Shown here: piece by piece, positions 26,113-33,952 of the stretch | Layout: each line of letters opens with the position of its first letter | How positions within the stretch are numbered: position 1 is the first letter of the stretch | Source: Miltoncostaea sp963823515 | GTDB lineage: Bacteria; Actinomycetota; Thermoleophilia; Miltoncostaeales; Miltoncostaeaceae | NCBI GenBank assembly: GCA_963823515.1 | Contig: CAWGMB010000019.1 | Coordinates: 124,001 to 188,000, forward strand | DNA: 64,000 nucleotides | Direction: 5' to 3' | Made by a program: the position numbers and the translations under genes | The notes under the pieces: model-generated | Databases searched by the model: none | What the model saw: the letters and a program-made list of their open reading frames with translations, nothing else | What the model was told of the DNA's origin: nothing

Positions 26113-26984
26113 GAGCGGACGGCCGCGAGCGCGGCGGCCGCCTCGCGCCCGAGGGCCTCCGGATCGCCGAGCGGGCCCTCGCGCACCACGCGCTCGGCGC
26201 GCCGGCCGTCGTCGGAGCCGGCGAAGGCGGTGATGCGCAGGCCCCCGCCGTGCGGCGCGCAGTAGGCGCCGACCGGCTGCAGGCAGCCGCCGCCGAGCGC
26301 GGCGAGCAGCGCGCGCTCGGCGCGCAGGCAGGCGTGGGCCGCGGGGTCGTCGAGCACGGCCACGGCGGCCGCGACCTCGCGGTCGTCGTCGCGCCCCTGA
26401 AGGGCGAGCAGGCCCTGCCCGGGAGCCGGCGTCGACACCTCGACCGAGAGCGGGGTGGCCCCGCGGGGATCGAGGCCGAGTCGGCGCAGGCCCGCGGCGG
26501 CGACGATCAGTGCGTCGGCCGCGCCCGCGGCGAGTTTGTCCAGGCGGGTGCCGACGTTGCCGCGGATCGGCACGATCGCGACGTCGGGGCGTGCGGCGAG
26601 GATCTGGGCGGCGCGGCGCGGGCTGCCGGTGGCGACGGCCGCGCCCGCGGGCAGCGCGCCGAGACCGCCTTCGGGGCCGACCAGCACGTCGCGGGCGTCC
26701 GCGCGGGCCGGGACGGCGAGCACCGCGAGACCGGGGGGCAGCTCGCCCGGCAGGTCCTTCGCCGAGTGGACGGCCAGGTGCGCGCGCCCGTCGAGGAGGG
26801 CCTCCTCGAGCTCCTTCACGAAGAGCCCCTTGTCCGGCGTGCCCGCCTCGCCGGAGGCGCTCCAGCGGTCGCCCGCGGTGACGAGCGGGAGCAGCTCGGC
26901 CTCATGGCCCGCGGCTGCGAGCGACGCCGCGACGAGCTCCGTCTGCGCCAGCGCGAGGGGCGAGCGCCGGGTTGCGAGGATCAG
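26109..26984 (-). CDS. hemC: Porphobilinogen deaminase (hydroxymethylbilane synthase), no ATG/GTG/TTG start
   Basis: HemC joins four porphobilinogens. The conserved start ILATRRSPLALAQTELV is readable, then DKGLFVKELEEALLDG, HSAKDLPGELP, TGSPRRAAQI, RGNVGTRLDKL and the cofactor cysteine region VLDDPAAHACLRAERA. The first canonical in-frame start is GTG 26819, which would delete about 55 conserved residues. Between the hemA stop (TAG 27003-27005, same frame) and ATRRS there is no ATG, GTG or TTG; CTG 26984 is the best candidate. Either CTG is used, ribosomes read through the TAG, or a base is wrong. Confidence 0.9.
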   Translation of the reverse strand: MILATRRSPLALAQTELVAASLAAAGHEAELLPLVTAGDRWSASGEAGTPDKGLFVKELEEALLDGRAHLAVHSAKDLPGELPPGLAVLAVPARADARDVLVGPEGGLGALPAGAAVATGSPRRAAQILAARPDVAIVPIRGNVGTRLDKLAAGAADALIVAAAGLRRLGLDPRGATPLSVEVSTPAPGQGLLALQGRDDDREVAAAVAVLDDPAAHACLRAERALLAALGGGCLQPVGAYCAPHGGGLRITAFAGSDDGRRAERVVREGPLGDPEALGREAAAALAAVRS

Positions 26985-27002
26985 GCGGACGGCGAGGGCC
27001 GG

Positions 27003-28283
27003 CTAGTTGGCGGGAGCCTCGAGGCCGAAGAGGTGGCGCAGGCTCTCCAGATGCCGCAGGGCGTCGCCGTCACCGTCCTCGGCCGCCGCGCGCACGCGGA
27101 CGGTGGGCTCGTGGAGCAGCTTGTTCACGATGCCCTTGGTGAGTGCCTCCACGCGCCGGCGGTCGGCCTCGGAGAGATCGTCCCACTGGCCGTCGAGGCG
27201 ATCCAGCTCGCCCTGGCGGATCGCCTCGGCGCGCTCGCGCAGCGACGTGATCGCCGGGGTCGCCGTGAGGCCGCGGCGCCAGGCCGAGAAGCCCTGGACG
27301 GCGCCGATGACGTAGCCCTCGCCGCGCTCGGCCTCGCGCCGGCGGCCGTTCAGGTTGGCCTCCACGACGCGCTCGAGGTCGTCGATGTCGAACAGCGCCA
27401 CGCCCGGGATGTCGGCCACGGCCGCCTCCACGTCGCGCGGGACGGAGATGTCGACGATCACCATCGGCCGGGCGGCGCGGTCGGCCATCGCCGGCCCCAG
27501 CTCCTGCGCGCGCAGGATCGGGTGGGGGGCGTCGGTGGACGAGATGACGATGTCGGCGCCGTGGAGCTCCTCGGAGAGCTTGTCGAAGCCCACCCCGCGG
27601 CCGCCGAAGCGGCCGGCCAGCTCACGCGCCGTGCTGACGGTCCGGTTGGCGACCACCACCTCGTGGACGCCGTGCTGCACGAGGGCGGTGGCGGTGGCCT
27701 CCGCCATCCGCCCGGCGCCGATGACCAGCACCTTGCGGCCGGGCAGGTCCGACAGCACGTCCTCGGCGAGATCGAGGGCCACGGCCGGCACCGACGAGGA
27801 CCCTGCGCCGATGTGCGTCCGGCTGCGCACGCTCTTGCCCACCTCGAGCGCCTGGCGGAAGAGCTGGTTGAGGATCGGCCCCGTCGCGCCCTCCTCGGTG
27901 CCCAGCTCCCACGCGGCGCGCACCTGGCCCTGGATCTCGCTCTCGCCGACCACCATGGAGTCGAGACTCGAGGCCACGCGGAACAGCTGGGCGGCGGCGC
28001 GCTCGTCGCGCAGGACGTAGCGGGCGCAGGCGAGCTCGTCCCTCGAGATCCGGCTGTGCGTGACGATGGCGGCGGCCACGGCGTCCTCCGCCGCGAGGGC
28101 GTCGGGCGCGGCGGCGTACACCTCGGTGCGGTTGCAGGTGAAGAGGGCGACGGCCTCCGAGACCGCGCCGGCGGCGAGCAGGTCGCGCAGCAGGGCCCGC
28201 GCCTCGTTCTCCGACAGGGAGGCCTTCTCGCGCTGCTCGACGGGGGCGGTCTTGTGCGAGAGGCCGAGGACGAGGAGGTTCAC
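27003..28283 (-). CDS. hemA: Glutamyl-tRNA reductase
   Basis: This is the first committed enzyme of C5-pathway heme synthesis, reducing Glu-tRNA to glutamate-1-semialdehyde. GTG 28283 begins VNLLVLGLSHKTAPVEQRE. The catalytic Cys50 lies in FTCNRTEVY; the NADPH domain has VLVIGAGRMAEATA; the C-terminal dimerisation helices include VEALTKGIVNKLLHEP. The 426-residue length is normal. GTGA overlaps the upstream precorrin-2 dehydrogenase stop. A longer upstream frame is a shadow of that gene. hemC follows in the same frame after TAG. Confidence 0.97.
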   Translation of the reverse strand: MNLLVLGLSHKTAPVEQREKASLSENEARALLRDLLAAGAVSEAVALFTCNRTEVYAAAPDALAAEDAVAAAIVTHSRISRDELACARYVLRDERAAAQLFRVASSLDSMVVGESEIQGQVRAAWELGTEEGATGPILNQLFRQALEVGKSVRSRTHIGAGSSSVPAVALDLAEDVLSDLPGRKVLVIGAGRMAEATATALVQHGVHEVVVANRTVSTARELAGRFGGRGVGFDKLSEELHGADIVISSTDAPHPILRAQELGPAMADRAARPMVIVDISVPRDVEAAVADIPGVALFDIDDLERVVEANLNGRRREAERGEGYVIGAVQGFSAWRRGLTATPAITSLRERAEAIRQGELDRLDGQWDDLSEADRRRVEALTKGIVNKLLHEPTVRVRAAAEDGDGDALRHLESLRHLFGLEAPAN

Positions 28284-28969
28284 GCGTGCACCCCGATGTC
28301 GAGCACCCGGCGGGCGAGCTCCGTCGCTCCCGTGCGATCGCCCTCGGCGAGGAGCCTGAGCACATCGGACTCCATCAGGACCTCGACGGCGTCGCGGCGG
28401 CTGGGCATGTCGAGGTGCCGCGCCTTCAGGTCGTCCCTCAGATCCCGCATCAGGGAGACCAGCGCCTCCCACTCGGGGCCATAGGCCTCGTCGAGCTGCC
28501 GTCGGATGTGCCGGGCCACCCCCGGGCTCGCACCGCCGGTCGAGACGGCCAGGGCGAGCTCGCCGCGCCGCACGACGGACGGCACGATGAAGCTGCACAG
28601 GGCGGGCGCATCGACGACGTTGCAGACCATGTTCCGCGCCTCGGCGTCCTGCCAGACCATCCGGTTGATCGGATCCAGATCGGTCGCGGCGATGACCAGG
28701 AAGCACCCCTCCAGGTCCTCAGGACGGTAGGTGCGCCGACGATGCTCGGCGACGACCCCCTCATCGATCATCCGGGACAACCCCGATGTGATCTGCGGAC
28801 TGACCAGGCGCACGACCGCGCCGTGCTCGACCAGCTTCTCGACCTTGTCGGTGGCGATCCGGCCGCCGCCGATGACCGCGCACCGCCGCCCCTCGAGGTC
28901 GACGAACATCGGGTAGTAGGCCTTCCCCGGGCCCGCGGGCCGGCTCGGACCGACGCGGTTGCCGCTCAT
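28280..28969 (-). CDS. Precorrin-2 dehydrogenase / sirohydrochlorin ferrochelatase-type (CysG N-terminal domain)
   Basis: The 229-residue product matches the SirC/Met8/CysG-B family. It has a Rossmann segment YYPMFVDLEGRRCAVIGGGRIATDKVEKL, the LVIAATDLDPINRMV stretch, CNVVDAPALCSFIVPSVVRRGELALAVSTGGASPG, and a helical C-terminal domain. It oxidises precorrin-2 to sirohydrochlorin with NAD. It may or may not also insert iron, since stand-alone SirC proteins often do not. It is coupled to ccmD (ATGA) upstream and hemA (GTGA) downstream. Confidence 0.93.
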   Translation of the reverse strand: MSGNRVGPSRPAGPGKAYYPMFVDLEGRRCAVIGGGRIATDKVEKLVEHGAVVRLVSPQITSGLSRMIDEGVVAEHRRRTYRPEDLEGCFLVIAATDLDPINRMVWQDAEARNMVCNVVDAPALCSFIVPSVVRRGELALAVSTGGASPGVARHIRRQLDEAYGPEWEALVSLMRDLRDDLKARHLDMPSRRDAVEVLMESDVLRLLAEGDRTGATELARRVLDIGVHA

Positions 28970-29172
28970 GCCCGCGACGCGGGGTCCGGCGCGTCCACCG
29001 CCTCGGGGACGGGCTCGACGGCCCGCCCCTCCTCGTCCGAGCGCTCCACCAGCAGGGCGAGCAGCTCGGCCTCGCGCGCCATCCGGGCCGACTTCAGCCC
29101 GACGGCGACCACGTACATCAGCAGCGCGAAGAGGATGACCCCGTAGGCCGCGGCGACGTACTCGTTGGTCAC
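28966..29172 (-). CDS. ccmD: CcmD-like heme exporter small subunit
   Basis: From GTG 29172 the product is 68 residues: a short N-terminus, one transmembrane helix (YGVILFALLMYVVAVGL), then a basic segment and a long acidic tail. Size, topology and position right after ccmC fit CcmD, which holds CcmC to the chaperone CcmE. Sequence conservation in CcmD is poor, so the call rests mainly on context. It overlaps ccmC (GTGA) and the precorrin-2 dehydrogenase gene (ATGA). Confidence 0.75.
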   Translation of the reverse strand: MTNEYVAAAYGVILFALLMYVVAVGLKSARMAREAELLALLVERSDEEGRAVEPVPEAVDAPDPASRA

Positions 29173-29873
29173 GCCATCGCCTCCAGCCGCATCTTGATAC
29201 GCCGCATCGCCCGGTCGGTGCGGCGCTGGATCAGCTCGAGCTGGAGGACCGTCAGGAAGACGCCGGCCGTCGCCGCCAGGCTGACCAGGAACCACACGAG
29301 CATCCCGCTCGACATGTTCGCGCCGCCCGTCGTGAAGACCACCGGGTGCACGAACGAGCGCGCCACGCGGACCGAGTAGAACGAGAGGGGGACCGAGGCG
29401 AAGGCGGCGATCGAGTAGATCGCCGAGTAGCGCAGCCGCAGCTCGCCCTCGACCGAGGAGCGCAGCACGAAGTAGGCCGCGTAGAGCAGCAGCACGATCA
29501 CGAACGTGACCAGGCGCGGATCGGTCCAGACCCACCAGGTGCCCCACGAGGCCTTCGCCCAGATCGATCCGGTGATGACCACCAGCACCGCGAAAGCCAG
29601 GCCGATGCCGATCGAGATGCTCGAGATCTCGTCGAAGCGCTCGTCGCGGCTGCGCAGATAGCGGATGCCGTAGACCGCACCGACCACGAAGGCCAGCATC
29701 CCGACGATGGCGATGGACACGTGGAAGTAGAAGATCTTCTGGATGATCCCCTGGTCGGCGTCCTCGGGGGCGACGAAGAAGATGCCGTAGGCGGCGAGCC
29801 CGGCGAGCGCGGCGGTGAGCGTGCCGGTGGCCGCCAGACGCCGGGCCGAGGCGTTGTCAGTCATCGAAGACAT
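29169..29873 (-). CDS. ccmC: Heme exporter/handling protein CcmC
   Basis: This is a six-TM protein of cytochrome c maturation system I that loads heme onto CcmE. The tryptophan-rich periplasmic motif WGTWWVWTDPRL and the flanking heme-ligand histidines (IFYFHVSIA and RSFVHPVVF) are present. The start is one of several ATGs inside the ccmB end (29897 region, 29873 or 29864); 29873 is used. CcmE, CcmF and CcmH are not in this window. Confidence 0.93.
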   Translation of the reverse strand: MSSMTDNASARRLAATGTLTAALAGLAAYGIFFVAPEDADQGIIQKIFYFHVSIAIVGMLAFVVGAVYGIRYLRSRDERFDEISSISIGIGLAFAVLVVITGSIWAKASWGTWWVWTDPRLVTFVIVLLLYAAYFVLRSSVEGELRLRYSAIYSIAAFASVPLSFYSVRVARSFVHPVVFTTGGANMSSGMLVWFLVSLAATAGVFLTVLQLELIQRRTDRAMRRIKMRLEAMA

Positions 29874-30558
29874 GCTCGTACGTCGCGTAGGCCACAAGCC
29901 CGAAGATTACCGCATATACCCCCAGAAACAGGCAGTAACCCCGGTACTCCGCGAGGTCGTTCGTCCCCCCTGAGACGGCCTGGGTGGCGCCCGACGCGGC
30001 GATCACCACCGGCAGCAGAGACGGCAGGAACAGCACGGGGAGCAGGAGTTCGCGCGCCCGGGCGAAGAGGGCGAGACACGCGAGGAGCGACCCGAGGATG
30101 GAGATGCCGAGGTTGGCCAGGAGGCACACGACCCCGATGAGCAGGATGTCGCCCGGCTCCTGCCCCTTGACGAAGAAGATCGTGACCAGGGGCACCGCGA
30201 CGACCTCGACGATCAGCAGGTAGACGTAGATCGCGCCGGCCCGGGCCACGAGCAGCAGGTCGCGGGGCACCGGCGTGACGAGCAGCCCGTCGAGCACGCG
30301 CTGCTCGCGCTCGGGCACCCACGAGCGCCCCACGCCGAGAACGGCGGTGAGGGCGAGCGTGGCCCAGAGGATCCCCCCGGAGACGGCCGACAGGTTCTGA
30401 CCGCGCCCGCCGAAGGCGAACTGGAAGATCATCATCGCCACCACCGCGAACAGCACCATCGCGGCGAGGGTGTCGCGGGTGCGCAGCTCGAGGCGCAGGT
30501 CCTTCAGCAAGAGGGCGCGGAGCTGGCGGATCGCGGAGGGGCGGCCTGCGCGGCTCAC
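29857..30558 (-). CDS. ccmB: Heme ABC exporter permease CcmB
   Basis: The 233-residue, six-TM permease begins with a basic helix (LLLKDLRLELRTRDTLAAM) and carries VPEREQRVLDGLLVTPVPR in the first cytoplasmic loop, as in CcmB. Its partner ATPase CcmA is encoded just upstream with a four-base overlap, and ccmC follows. In system I CcmAB powers release of holo-CcmE. Confidence 0.93.
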   Translation of the reverse strand: MSRAGRPSAIRQLRALLLKDLRLELRTRDTLAAMVLFAVVAMMIFQFAFGGRGQNLSAVSGGILWATLALTAVLGVGRSWVPEREQRVLDGLLVTPVPRDLLLVARAGAIYVYLLIVEVVAVPLVTIFFVKGQEPGDILLIGVVCLLANLGISILGSLLACLALFARARELLLPVLFLPSLLPVVIAASGATQAVSGGTNDLAEYRGYCLFLGVYAVIFGLVAYATYEHVFDD

Positions 30559-31226
30559 GCCACCAGCTCCTCATAGCGCGTGCGGAAGGTCCGCCCGTCG
30601 GTCCCGCCGAGGTCCTCCTGCAGCACCACCCGTCCCGCGCGCAGCACCATCGCCCGCCCGGCCAGGGACACGCCGCGCTCGACCTCGTGGGTCACCATCA
30701 CCGCGCCGCGCTCCGGCCCGAGGTCGGCCAGCACCCCGTCGAGCAGCTTGGCGCCGGCCGCGTCGAGCCCGGCGTAGGGCTCGTCCAGCAGCAGCAGCAC
30801 GGGGTCGTGCAGCAGGGCGCGCGCGAGGCCGAGCCGCTGAGCCATGCCGCGGCTGAAGGTGCGCACCGGGTCGAACGAGCGCGCCCGCAGGCCCACGCGG
30901 TCGAGGCCGGCGTCGATCCGCTCGCGCGCGTCGGCGAGGCCGTGGAGGTCGGCGTAGAGCTCGAGGTTCTGGCGCGGCGTGAGGTCGAGGTACACCAGCG
31001 GGTCGTGACCGAGGTAGCCGATCGCCGCCCGGGCGCGGAGGGCGCCGGCCGGCAGGGCCTCTCCGCGGATCGCGAGAGTGCCGGCGTCGGGGCGCAGCAG
31101 GGTCGCCACCATCCGCAGCAGGGTGCTCTTGCCGGCGCCGTTGGGCCCGAGCACGGCCAGGCACTCCCCCGGAGCCAGCGCGATGTCCACGCGGTCGACC
31201 GCCCGGCGATCGCCGAAGCGCTTCAC
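30555..31226 (-). CDS. ccmA: Heme ABC exporter ATP-binding protein CcmA
   Basis: The ATPase has Walker A GPNGAGKST, Q-loop region YLGHDPLVYLDLTP, signature FSRGMAQRLGLARAL and Walker B LLLLDEPYAGLD with H-loop VTHE. GTG 31226 leaves the N-terminus a little short (MKRFGDRRAV); the frame is open further upstream without an ATG or GTG, so a rarer start is possible. It lies 32 bp after the UbiA-like gene. Confidence 0.93.
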   Translation of the reverse strand: MKRFGDRRAVDRVDIALAPGECLAVLGPNGAGKSTLLRMVATLLRPDAGTLAIRGEALPAGALRARAAIGYLGHDPLVYLDLTPRQNLELYADLHGLADARERIDAGLDRVGLRARSFDPVRTFSRGMAQRLGLARALLHDPVLLLLDEPYAGLDAAGAKLLDGVLADLGPERGAVMVTHEVERGVSLAGRAMVLRAGRVVLQEDLGGTDGRTFRTRYEELVA

Positions 31227-31258
31227 CAGGCCCGCCCCGTCGACGAGCGCGGGGTGCG

Positions 31259-32152
31259 CTATAGCGTCACCTCGGCCACGGTGAACACCAGGAAGACCAC
31301 GGCGAGCAGGCCGTTCGACTGCGCGAAGGCCGCCTGGATCCGGCCGGTGTCTCCGGGCCGCACGATCGCGTTCTCCACCAGGAGAACCGCGGCGCAGAGG
31401 CCGACGCCGACGAAGTAGAGCGCCCCCGCGCCGGCCGCGGCGCCGGCTCCCGCCAGCAGCGCGATGGCGGCGACGTGCAGGGCGCGCGTGAACCAGAGCG
31501 CGCGCGCCTCGCCGAAGCGGGCCGGGATGGAGTGGACGTCATGCGCCCGGTCGAACTCCACGTCGAGCAGCGCGTAGATGACGTCGAAGCCCGCGATCCA
31601 GAGCGCCACGCCGAGGCCGAGCATGATCGGGGCCGGGCCGAGGTCGCCGGTGACCGCCAGCCACGCCCCCATCGGGGCGATGCCGATCGTGAGGCCGAGC
31701 GCGAGGTGACACGCCCAGGTCACGCGCTTGGCGAGCGGGTAGAGCACGAACGCCGCGACCGGGACCGGCCACAGCACCCAGGTCTCCCTCGGGAGCTGGG
31801 AGACGGCCACCAGGAGGACCGCGAGGCTGATGGCGCAGAAGCCCGCCACCTGGCCCACGCGCAGGCGGCCCGAGGGGAGCTCGCGCGCGGCGGTGCGCGG
31901 GTTCTGCGCGTCGATGTCGGCGTCGATCAGGCGGTTGAGGGCCATTGCCAGGCTGCGGGCCCCCACCATCGCGAGCAGGATCCAGCCGAGGGTCGCCGCA
32001 GGGGGGACCTCCATGTTCGCGAGCAGCGCCGCGGACAGGGCGAAGGGAAGGGCGAAGATCGTGTGCGAGAAGCGCACGAGGCCGAGCAGGGCGGGCACGA
32101 GCCCCAGTCCCGCCGCCTGCGGCGCAGCCCCCGAGGAGGTGGTCACGGCCAC
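31259..32152 (-). CDS. UbiA-family prenyltransferase (menaquinone-type)
   Basis: The protein is integral to the membrane with about eight TM helices. The first Asp-rich motif is NRLIDADIDAQNPRTAARELPSG, and the second is DVIYALLDVEFDRAHDVHSIPARFG, as in 4-hydroxybenzoate or futalosine-pathway polyprenyltransferases (UbiA/MqnP). GTG 32152 is chosen; the longer frame to 32233 adds unlikely sequence. It heads the ccm-hem operon, consistent with co-regulation of quinone and cytochrome supply. The aromatic acceptor cannot be told from sequence. Confidence 0.88.
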   Translation of the reverse strand: MAVTTSSGAAPQAAGLGLVPALLGLVRFSHTIFALPFALSAALLANMEVPPAATLGWILLAMVGARSLAMALNRLIDADIDAQNPRTAARELPSGRLRVGQVAGFCAISLAVLLVAVSQLPRETWVLWPVPVAAFVLYPLAKRVTWACHLALGLTIGIAPMGAWLAVTGDLGPAPIMLGLGVALWIAGFDVIYALLDVEFDRAHDVHSIPARFGEARALWFTRALHVAAIALLAGAGAAAGAGALYFVGVGLCAAVLLVENAIVRPGDTGRIQAAFAQSNGLLAVVFLVFTVAEVTL

Positions 32153-32337
32153 GATGTTACCGGCGGCGGGGACCCCTCCCCGGCATTCCCCCACCCCACG
32201 GGGACCTCCGGGCGATCGGTGCCGAAGCTCCACACGTTGCCGTCACGATCGCGCGCCGCGAAGGGGCGCGGCCCATGGTCCCGATCGGTGAGACCGTAGA
32301 CGATCTCTCCGTCCGTGATTCCGGCGACGAGCCAACC
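32143..32337 (-). pseudogene. C-terminal remnant of a VOC (glyoxalase-like) protein
   Basis: The frame contains TDGEIVYGLTDRDHG followed by RPFAARDRDGNVWSFGTDRPE, a clear match to the last strands of PhnB-like VOC proteins (usual form YGSREYAARDPEGNLWSFGTY). The N-terminal half that should precede it in 32340-32570 is not recognisable in any frame. It is probably a decayed gene fragment, and its end overlaps the first bases of the UbiA gene. Confidence 0.5.
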
Positions 32338-32577
32338 CCGTCGCACCGGTGCCGAGGGCGGGCGAGGGGGGCGTCGGGGCCGAGCACCCTGGGGCAGGCG
32401 CGTGCCGCCTCGGTCACCCTCGCGGCGCCCGGCACCTCGGCCTCCGGACAACCGGCGCGATCTCGCTCGGCGAGCGTCCTCGCGTCGTGCGTCGCCCGGG
32501 TGGGACCCCTGTGCGCGACGAGACCCGCGGGGACCGACCCGCGCAGGTCGTCATGGGCCGACGCGTCGCTCTGACTG

Positions 32578-33084
32578 CTACGACTGGTTCTCAACCTCGG
32601 CCGCGATGACCGCAACACCCTCGGCGGAGACCGCGTGCCGGGAGATCATCACGTAGCCCGCAAGCCCGCGCTCGAGTTGCTCCGCGATGCGGTCCTCGGC
32701 GATCGCGATGATGGCCGACGAGCCGGGCGGAAGGCCCTCGCCGATCTCCTCGAGGTCCTCGTCTTTGAAGCCCTTGTCGCGGATCTTGCCCCACACCGCG
32801 CCGGCGCCTCCCCCGACGACGGCCGAGACGATGATGCTGGGAGGAAAGATCAGACCGGCCAGACCGCCCGCGATCGCCCCTCGCTTGGCCCACTTCTTGC
32901 CGCTGGAATCGGCGGTCTCCTGTGTCGTGACCTTCCCGTCGGCCGTGTGGACGATGACGGCGCCATCGACCAGGACGATGGCGCCCGCGCGCTGCGCGGC
33001 CTGAAAAGCCTCGAGCGCCGCAGCCGCGCCCTGCTCGGTTGCGTACGTTGCGATGAAGACCTGCATCGTGCTGGGGGTGCTCAC
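32578..33084 (-). CDS. DUF1269 family protein
   Basis: GTG 33084 is preceded by AAGGAG at ideal spacing, giving 168 residues. The family core VFIATYATEQGAAAALEAFQAAQ, HTADGKVTTQE, AGGLAGLIFPPSIIVSAVVGGGAG and DLEEIGEGLPPGSSAIIAIAED is typical of DUF1269. A glycine-rich hydrophobic hairpin (about 91-120) may associate with the membrane. Members often follow stress or acid-response genes; here it is downstream of gadB and a membrane protein on the same strand. Function unknown. Confidence 0.88.
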   Translation of the reverse strand: MSTPSTMQVFIATYATEQGAAAALEAFQAAQRAGAIVLVDGAVIVHTADGKVTTQETADSSGKKWAKRGAIAGGLAGLIFPPSIIVSAVVGGGAGAVWGKIRDKGFKDEDLEEIGEGLPPGSSAIIAIAEDRIAEQLERGLAGYVMISRHAVSAEGVAVIAAEVENQS

Positions 33085-33228
33085 GAAGTCTCCTTTTCGT
33101 GCATTCGTCTCAGGCGTGCCGATCGATGTGACAGTTGTCGGCATCCGTCGCCCCGTCGACGCGAGCAGCGCATGCGCATGCGCGCGCGGGCTCCCCGGCT
33201 GCGCGGTCCGTTCGGCCCCGCTCGGCCA

Positions 33229-33948
33229 TCAGGCCGACTCGGCATCCACGGCCGACGAATGCGCTGCGTCAGGAGGTAACAAGAGATACGCGCCGACGAA
33301 GAAGCAGACGGCGCCGAGGAAGGTGCCCGAGTTGACGAGCGCCGTATTCAACGCAGAACCCGTGGTGCGCAGCGTGAACGCGCCGATCGCGGCCAGCATG
33401 AAGAAGATCGAGCCCACGTAGTTGAGGGCCGCGATCCACCAATCGGCGTCGCCGGTGGACCAGCGCCACAGGCCTCTGCAGGCGAAGATCCACGCGAGAT
33501 GGCTCGCGATGAGGAACGCGATCGATCCGAAGAAGTCCGGCGCCCACACGAGCCTGTTGGTCTGCTCGGTCGTCAGGCCCTCGATCATCGCGTTGATCGT
33601 GTTCACGTTGAAGAAGAGCGTGCCGACGAGCTGCACGGCCGTCGCCCACCAGAGAATCCGCGCGGGCTGCCAGGCGAACCAACGCCACGGGGCTGTTCGA
33701 GCCTCGCCGGCGGGGCCGTTGATGACCTCGAGGAACTGGCTGTACCCCGCCGAGGTGAAGAGGATCGACCCGACCACGAACGTGATTCCGACCGCCCCCG
33801 AGTCGAGAAGCTGTGAGTATGGAGGGAAGGAGCCGAGCGCGAAGAGGAACGCGCCGGCCATGAACAGGGACGCCGTCCGCCAACCGAGCTCGCGGGGGCT
33901 CCACGACAGCGTCCGGCGCCATCGCATGCTCACCGCCTGCGCGGTCAC
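33229..33948 (-). CDS. Multi-pass membrane protein downstream of gadB
   Basis: The 239-residue protein has about six hydrophobic helices (for example LFMAGAFLFALGSF and VVGSILFTSAGYSQFLEV). There are many aromatic residues at helix ends and an acidic C-terminus. The repeated pattern of GS-I-F-A motifs in helices (VGSILF, FGSIAF, VGSIFF) suggests an internally repeated YrhK-like fold; this is inference. It starts 4 bp after gadB, so it is in the same operon and could act in transport or membrane protection during acid stress. No transport signature is seen. Confidence 0.72.
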   Translation of the reverse strand: MTAQAVSMRWRRTLSWSPRELGWRTASLFMAGAFLFALGSFPPYSQLLDSGAVGITFVVGSILFTSAGYSQFLEVINGPAGEARTAPWRWFAWQPARILWWATAVQLVGTLFFNVNTINAMIEGLTTEQTNRLVWAPDFFGSIAFLIASHLAWIFACRGLWRWSTGDADWWIAALNYVGSIFFMLAAIGAFTLRTTGSALNTALVNSGTFLGAVCFFVGAYLLLPPDAAHSSAVDAESA

Positions 33949-33952
33949 TCGA

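Noticed and set aside
26109..26819. hemC starting at GTG 26819
   Set aside because: It would lose about 55 conserved residues including the ATRRSPLALAQ motif.
27003..28706. Longer hemA start at 28706
   Set aside because: The extra sequence is a shadow of the precorrin-2 dehydrogenase gene; GTG 28283 with GTGA overlap gives the normal N-terminus.
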